Assembly (NCBI RefSeq): GCF_005144585.1
Contig: NZ_SSMQ01000057.1
Span: forward strand, 18,198-82,197
From: Polyangium fumosum
GTDB lineage: Bacteria; Myxococcota_A; Polyangia; Polyangiales; Polyangiaceae
DNA: 64,000 bases
Reading direction: 5' to 3'
Shown here: positions 60,503 through 64,000 of the stretch, piece after piece
Position numbering within the stretch: the stretch's first letter is position 1
Layout: every line of letters begins with the position of its first letter
Notes under the pieces: generated by a model
What the model was told of the DNA's origin: nothing
Seen by the model: only the letters and a program-made list of their open reading frames with translations
Databases searched by the model: none
Position numbers and translations under genes: made by a program

Positions 60503-61632
60503 CGCCGCATCTTCTCCACGAGCCAGCCCACGAGCTTGCTCGGCGTCGTGGCCGCCACGTGCGCGCCCGCGTCCGCGACCGCCTGCGCGACGCCGTGGTC
60601 GTAGGCGCCGCATACCTGATCGTCGAGCGACGCCGCTCCGAACACCGTGACCCCCTCGCCGACGAGCGCGGTCACTTCCCGAACGAGTTTGTCTGCGTGA
60701 TCCTCGAAATCGGTGATCCAGAGCAGCACCGTCCGGTGCGGCACGTCCACGAGCTCCGCCGCGTATTGCAGCGCCTTCGCCCCGTCCGTGCCCCCGCCGA
60801 GCTGCACGCGCATGAGGAGCTCGACGGGATCATCCACGTAGGGCGTCAGATCGACGACCTCCGTGTCGTACACGACGAGGTGCGAGCGCGTGGACGGGAG
60901 TTTCCACAGGATCGACGCGACCACGGCCGCGTGAATGATGTTGCGCGCCATCGAGCCGGATTGATCGACGAGCACGATCACCTGGTAGCGCGGCCCGAAG
61001 CGCCGGACGCGCGCGAAGAACTCCGGGCGCTCGATCACGAGCCGGCGTTTGTCCGGGTCCCAGTGCTGGAGGTTTCTCCGGATGGTCCGGAGCGCGTCGA
61101 GGTTCCGCGCCACGCGGAAGCGCGAGCGCCGGTGCCGGAACGGCGTCGCGCCGAGCCGATGCTCGATTTCATCGCAGAGACGTTTCTTCAGGTCCTCCAC
61201 GACCTTGTTCACGACCGCGCGCGCGGCGTCGAGCACGTGGGCGTCCATGCGGGATTTGCAGCGCAGGATCGCCTCGACGAGCGAGAGCGAAGGCGTGACG
61301 TTTTCGAGCGCCTCCTTCCGCGTGACCACGTCGAGGATGCCATAACGGTGCAGCGCATCCGATTCGAGCCGCTCGATCGCCTCTTTCGGAAAGAGTTCGT
61401 GGATCTTGTTGAGCCATTCGGGCACGTCGAGCGGGTGCTCGGGCCCGTTGGCCGGGCCGCCGCGTGCAATCGAGCGGCTCGCCTCGCCGTCGGCCTCGCG
61501 ATCGTAAAGCCAGGCGAGGGTGCGTTCGAGGTCATCGGCATTGCCTGCTCCGGCGTCCGTGGCCCCGAGACCGTCATTGCCGGCGGGACCGAGGATCAGC
61601 CGCCACCGCGTCTCCGCGTCGTACGTGCTCAT
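60499..61632 (-). CDS. VWA domain protein of a MoxR/SWIM-type operon
   Basis: 377 residues from MSTYDAETRWRLILG. The N-terminal about 220 residues are helical. The C-terminal half is a von Willebrand A domain with MIDAS motif VLVDQSGSMAR, the Thr in LGGGTDGAKAL and the late Asp in WITDFEDHADKL. VWA proteins in these operons act with a MoxR AAA+ ATPase, which would lie beyond the window. It overlaps both neighbours by four bases, so the three genes are one tightly coupled unit. Confidence 0.9.
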   Translation of the reverse strand: MSTYDAETRWRLILGPAGNDGLGATDAGAGNADDLERTLAWLYDREADGEASRSIARGGPANGPEHPLDVPEWLNKIHELFPKEAIERLESDALHRYGILDVVTRKEALENVTPSLSLVEAILRCKSRMDAHVLDAARAVVNKVVEDLKKRLCDEIEHRLGATPFRHRRSRFRVARNLDALRTIRRNLQHWDPDKRRLVIERPEFFARVRRFGPRYQVIVLVDQSGSMARNIIHAAVVASILWKLPSTRSHLVVYDTEVVDLTPYVDDPVELLMRVQLGGGTDGAKALQYAAELVDVPHRTVLLWITDFEDHADKLVREVTALVGEGVTVFGAASLDDQVCGAYDHGVAQAVADAGAHVAATTPSKLVGWLVEKMRR

Positions 61633-63932
61633 TCGAGCACCCCGAGCGCGCGGCCCCAGGAGAGCACCCGCGCGTCGAGCGCGAGGCCGGCTTGCAAGAC
61701 GTTCGCGGGGACGTCCCCGATCCAGGACGCATCCGCCCGTTTGCCCCAGCGCGTGGCGAGCAGCGCGCCGATTCGCGCGCGTTCGGCCGGAGGAAACCAC
61801 GAAAAGGCGAGGCGCAAGGCGGGGAGCGCGACGAGGAAGGCACCCTCGTCGAGCTTGCCGAGGGCCGCGTCGACCGCGCCGATGAGCTGTTCGTCGCGCA
61901 GCGCAGGCCCACGCGCGAGGGCAAACAGGCCCGCGAGGTAATCGCCGAGCCGCCCCTCCGAGGCGGCGAAGAGCGCGCCGTCGACGGCTGAATCCGCGGG
62001 CGCGGCCTCGGTGTCGAGGAGCCAGATCGCGCCGAGCGCGGCGCCGCGCAGCATCGCGGGCGCGGCCCGGTCCGTGGCCCTGCGCGCGAGCACGGCGCGG
62101 GTATCGTCCGGATCGAGGCCAAGCGCCTCGCCATGGCGCAAAAGCTCGGCGAGCGAGCGCATCGCGTTGAGATCGGCCGGGAGCAGGTCCGTCCCCTGAA
62201 TGCCAGCGAGCAGCGACAACGACCGCTCGCCGGCCGCGCGCAGCACCGGGGCAAACATCGGCGCGCCGACGACCTCCAGCCATTCGCCGTGTCGCCACAG
62301 GCCGAGGAGCTTTTCGATGGCCGGCCCGAGCGCGCCCAACGAGGGCGTCGTCGCCACCGCATTCGCCACGAGATCGAGGATCTCGCCGGCGAGCTTCGTG
62401 AGCCCGACGAAGGCCGCGTCCCCGAGCGCGTCCACGCGCGCGCCGAGCGAATCCGCCGCGAGCAAGCGGTGCGAGAGGAGCAAGGAGACCGCGCCTTCGA
62501 GCGTCGAGCCCCAGCGCGAGGCCTCGATGATGGCCGGATCCTGATCGTGCCGCCAGACGAGCTTGAAGGCCTCGGCCATGCGCGCATCGGTGCCCCACGC
62601 CGGCCCCCGCACCCGGACGAACCCCGGGATTTCAAGCAATCGCAATCGATGCAGGACCCGCAATCGCTCGCGATCCCCCTCGATGCGCCAATCGAGCGAG
62701 ACCGTCTGCGGGTTCCTCGGCGGCGAGAGCCCGAGGCGGGAGAGCGTCTCGTGCACGTCGCGGAGGAGCGGCGGTCGCTCCGTCCCCGCGGACAACCGGC
62801 CCACCCGATCGCCCGTGAATGTGCGGAGGAGCGTCGCCAGCGTGGGGTGCAGATCGCCCGTCACGATGCCACGCCGCGACCAGGGCGGCGGGCCGGGGAG
62901 TGGTTCGCGGAGGAGGGCGGAGAGCAGTCCGTCGAGCACGTCCACGCGCTTCGGCGCCTCGTGCCCGCGCAGCGCCGCGAGCGCGCCGATGGCCGTGCGA
63001 ACCGCGATATGGTCGGCGACCGTGGGCCGTTGCATGTTCTTGCGCAAGGCTTCCAGGCAGCGATCGAGCATCGCCTCCGCCACGCCCGCGCCGAGCTTCC
63101 ATTCGAGCTCCCACCACATCGGCGAGGGCATTCCGGCCTGGTATCCGGCGAAGCTATCCATGCGGGCATAGGTCCAGGGCACGAGGTGGCTCTGGCCGCC
63201 GAGCGGGGGCGCCGGGGGAACGGGCTCGGGGCCGCCGGGCGTGATCGAGGCGAGCGCGGGCGCATGATACCCGCCGCATACGAGCACGACGTCGCCGCGC
63301 GTGAGCGCCCACGAGGCATGGTCCCGCATGAAGGCTTCCCGGGGCGCGTCTCGCTCGCTCGCCTCCGTGTCGCCTCGGATCTGCTGGAAATAGGCTTCGA
63401 GCGCGGGTTCGAGCTCGTCCGGGGTGCGGCCCTCGAAGAGATGATCCCACAAAGCGTCGAGGTCCGAAGTGCCCGTGCGGCGGCAAAGCGCATCGAGCGC
63501 TCGTTCATAACGGTCGTCCTCGTCGCGATACCGATTCTCCACGCCGACGAACGCTTTGCTCCACGAGGGCAAATCGCAGAACCGCACGGTCTTCCCGTGC
63601 TCGAAGGCCCAGCGGAGCGCGACCCACTCCGGGGAGAACGCGCAGAACGGCGTGAAGGACGAGACCGGGCCGTCCTCGGTCAGGTAATGCGTGAAGATCG
63701 CGATCGGCGGCGCGTGGTCGAGCGCGAGCTCCGCCATTTTGACGTTCCAGTCCGACGGTCCCTCGATTAGCACCACGGCCGGGTCGACGCGCGCGAGCAC
63801 GGCCGCGACGAGCCGCGCGCACGCGGGGCTGTGGTGCCGTACGCCGACGACGTGGAGCCTCCCGGGCACGGGCCTAGGTGACTGGTGTTTTTCTCTACCA
63901 AACCATCGCGGGATGGTGTAATGCGGGGCCAT
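61629..63932 (-). CDS. DUF5682-like protein
   Basis: 767 residues from MAPHYTIPRWFG (ATG 63932, AAGG upstream). A frame continues to a TTG at 63998, but the window ends there and the start is not certain. The family phrase VVGVRHHSPACARLV occurs near the N-terminus, followed by VVLIEGPSDW and the later VLVCGGYHAPAL. These suit a metal- or phosphate-binding enzyme fold, but no catalytic reaction is known. DUF5682 proteins occur in MoxR-VWA-SWIM operons, which matches the two downstream genes. The upstream gene, expected to be a MoxR AAA+ ATPase, lies outside the window. Confidence 0.82.
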   Translation of the reverse strand: MAPHYTIPRWFGREKHQSPRPVPGRLHVVGVRHHSPACARLVAAVLARVDPAVVLIEGPSDWNVKMAELALDHAPPIAIFTHYLTEDGPVSSFTPFCAFSPEWVALRWAFEHGKTVRFCDLPSWSKAFVGVENRYRDEDDRYERALDALCRRTGTSDLDALWDHLFEGRTPDELEPALEAYFQQIRGDTEASERDAPREAFMRDHASWALTRGDVVLVCGGYHAPALASITPGGPEPVPPAPPLGGQSHLVPWTYARMDSFAGYQAGMPSPMWWELEWKLGAGVAEAMLDRCLEALRKNMQRPTVADHIAVRTAIGALAALRGHEAPKRVDVLDGLLSALLREPLPGPPPWSRRGIVTGDLHPTLATLLRTFTGDRVGRLSAGTERPPLLRDVHETLSRLGLSPPRNPQTVSLDWRIEGDRERLRVLHRLRLLEIPGFVRVRGPAWGTDARMAEAFKLVWRHDQDPAIIEASRWGSTLEGAVSLLLSHRLLAADSLGARVDALGDAAFVGLTKLAGEILDLVANAVATTPSLGALGPAIEKLLGLWRHGEWLEVVGAPMFAPVLRAAGERSLSLLAGIQGTDLLPADLNAMRSLAELLRHGEALGLDPDDTRAVLARRATDRAAPAMLRGAALGAIWLLDTEAAPADSAVDGALFAASEGRLGDYLAGLFALARGPALRDEQLIGAVDAALGKLDEGAFLVALPALRLAFSWFPPAERARIGALLATRWGKRADASWIGDVPANVLQAGLALDARVLSWGRALGVLE

Positions 63933-64000
63933 GTCCCTTGGACAAACCCCGAAGCAGGGCGAGATGTGGAGGTCGACGTCAGCGTATTGCGAGGCCAAGC

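Overview
The window is high-GC DNA with a strong G/C bias at third codon positions, so most reading frames look open. Its content suggests a large-genome myxobacterium of the Polyangium/Sorangium kind (inference). Supporting signs are a beta-propeller protein with a MYXO-CTERM-like tail, lipoproteins with myxobacterial Cys-rich repeats, FG-GAP and C-type-lectin lipoproteins, a 3,746-residue TPR protein and a STAND NTPase with an effector-associated N-terminus. No rRNA, tRNA, CRISPR array, insertion sequence or prophage was recognised.

Layout. 1-6.4 kb, minus strand: a truncated NtrC-type regulator, an isochorismatase-like hydrolase, a small protein coupled to a 2Fe-2S ferredoxin, and two coupled exported lipoproteins (VWA/Cys-rich and PPC-like). 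6.8-9.7 kb, plus: a multi-TM sensor kinase coupled to bioA. 9.7-16.8 kb: a MYXO-CTERM propeller protein and dnaX (minus), then ybaB, recR, ridA and a Pro/Arg-rich protein (plus). 16.8-29.7 kb, minus: giant TPR protein, DUF374 acyltransferase and class IV aminotransferase. 30.0-31.8 kb: convergent 3-hydroxybutyryl-CoA dehydrogenase and enoyl-CoA hydratase. 32.2-37.5 kb: STAND-TPR protein, SDR epimerase, steroid 5-alpha-reductase-like protein and an amidohydrolase. 37.8-43 kb, plus: NfeD/YqiJ-like protein, flotillin (YqiK-like), a two-TM channel-like protein and a FAD monooxygenase. 43-46 kb, minus: rseP and rsmB. 46.2-50.6 kb: glycosyltransferase, alpha/beta hydrolase, tandem C-type-lectin lipoprotein and an amino-acid permease. 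50.8-52 kb: a probable selenoprotein and an SDR. 52.1-58.7 kb: FG-GAP lipoprotein, two exported proteins, a Tat-lipoprotein PLP enzyme and a Rieske dioxygenase alpha/beta pair. 58.7-64 kb, minus: DUF5682-like, VWA and SWIM genes, which look like the downstream half of a MoxR-VWA-type operon.

The most notable item is at 50792-51151. A textbook Shine-Dalgarno and ATG lead into 13 codons, then an in-frame TGA, and the same frame continues as a complete Spx/ArsC-like thioredoxin fold. The TGA sits exactly where the first Cys of a CxxC motif belongs (U-T-S-C). A compact hairpin lies about 24 nt downstream, as expected of a bacterial SECIS element. A conventional gene caller would miss the start of this gene or begin it at 50876.

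Many neighbouring genes overlap by 1-8 bases (GTGA/ATGA junctions), so several short operons can be read directly from the sequence. Several convergent pairs overlap or abut at their stop codons.
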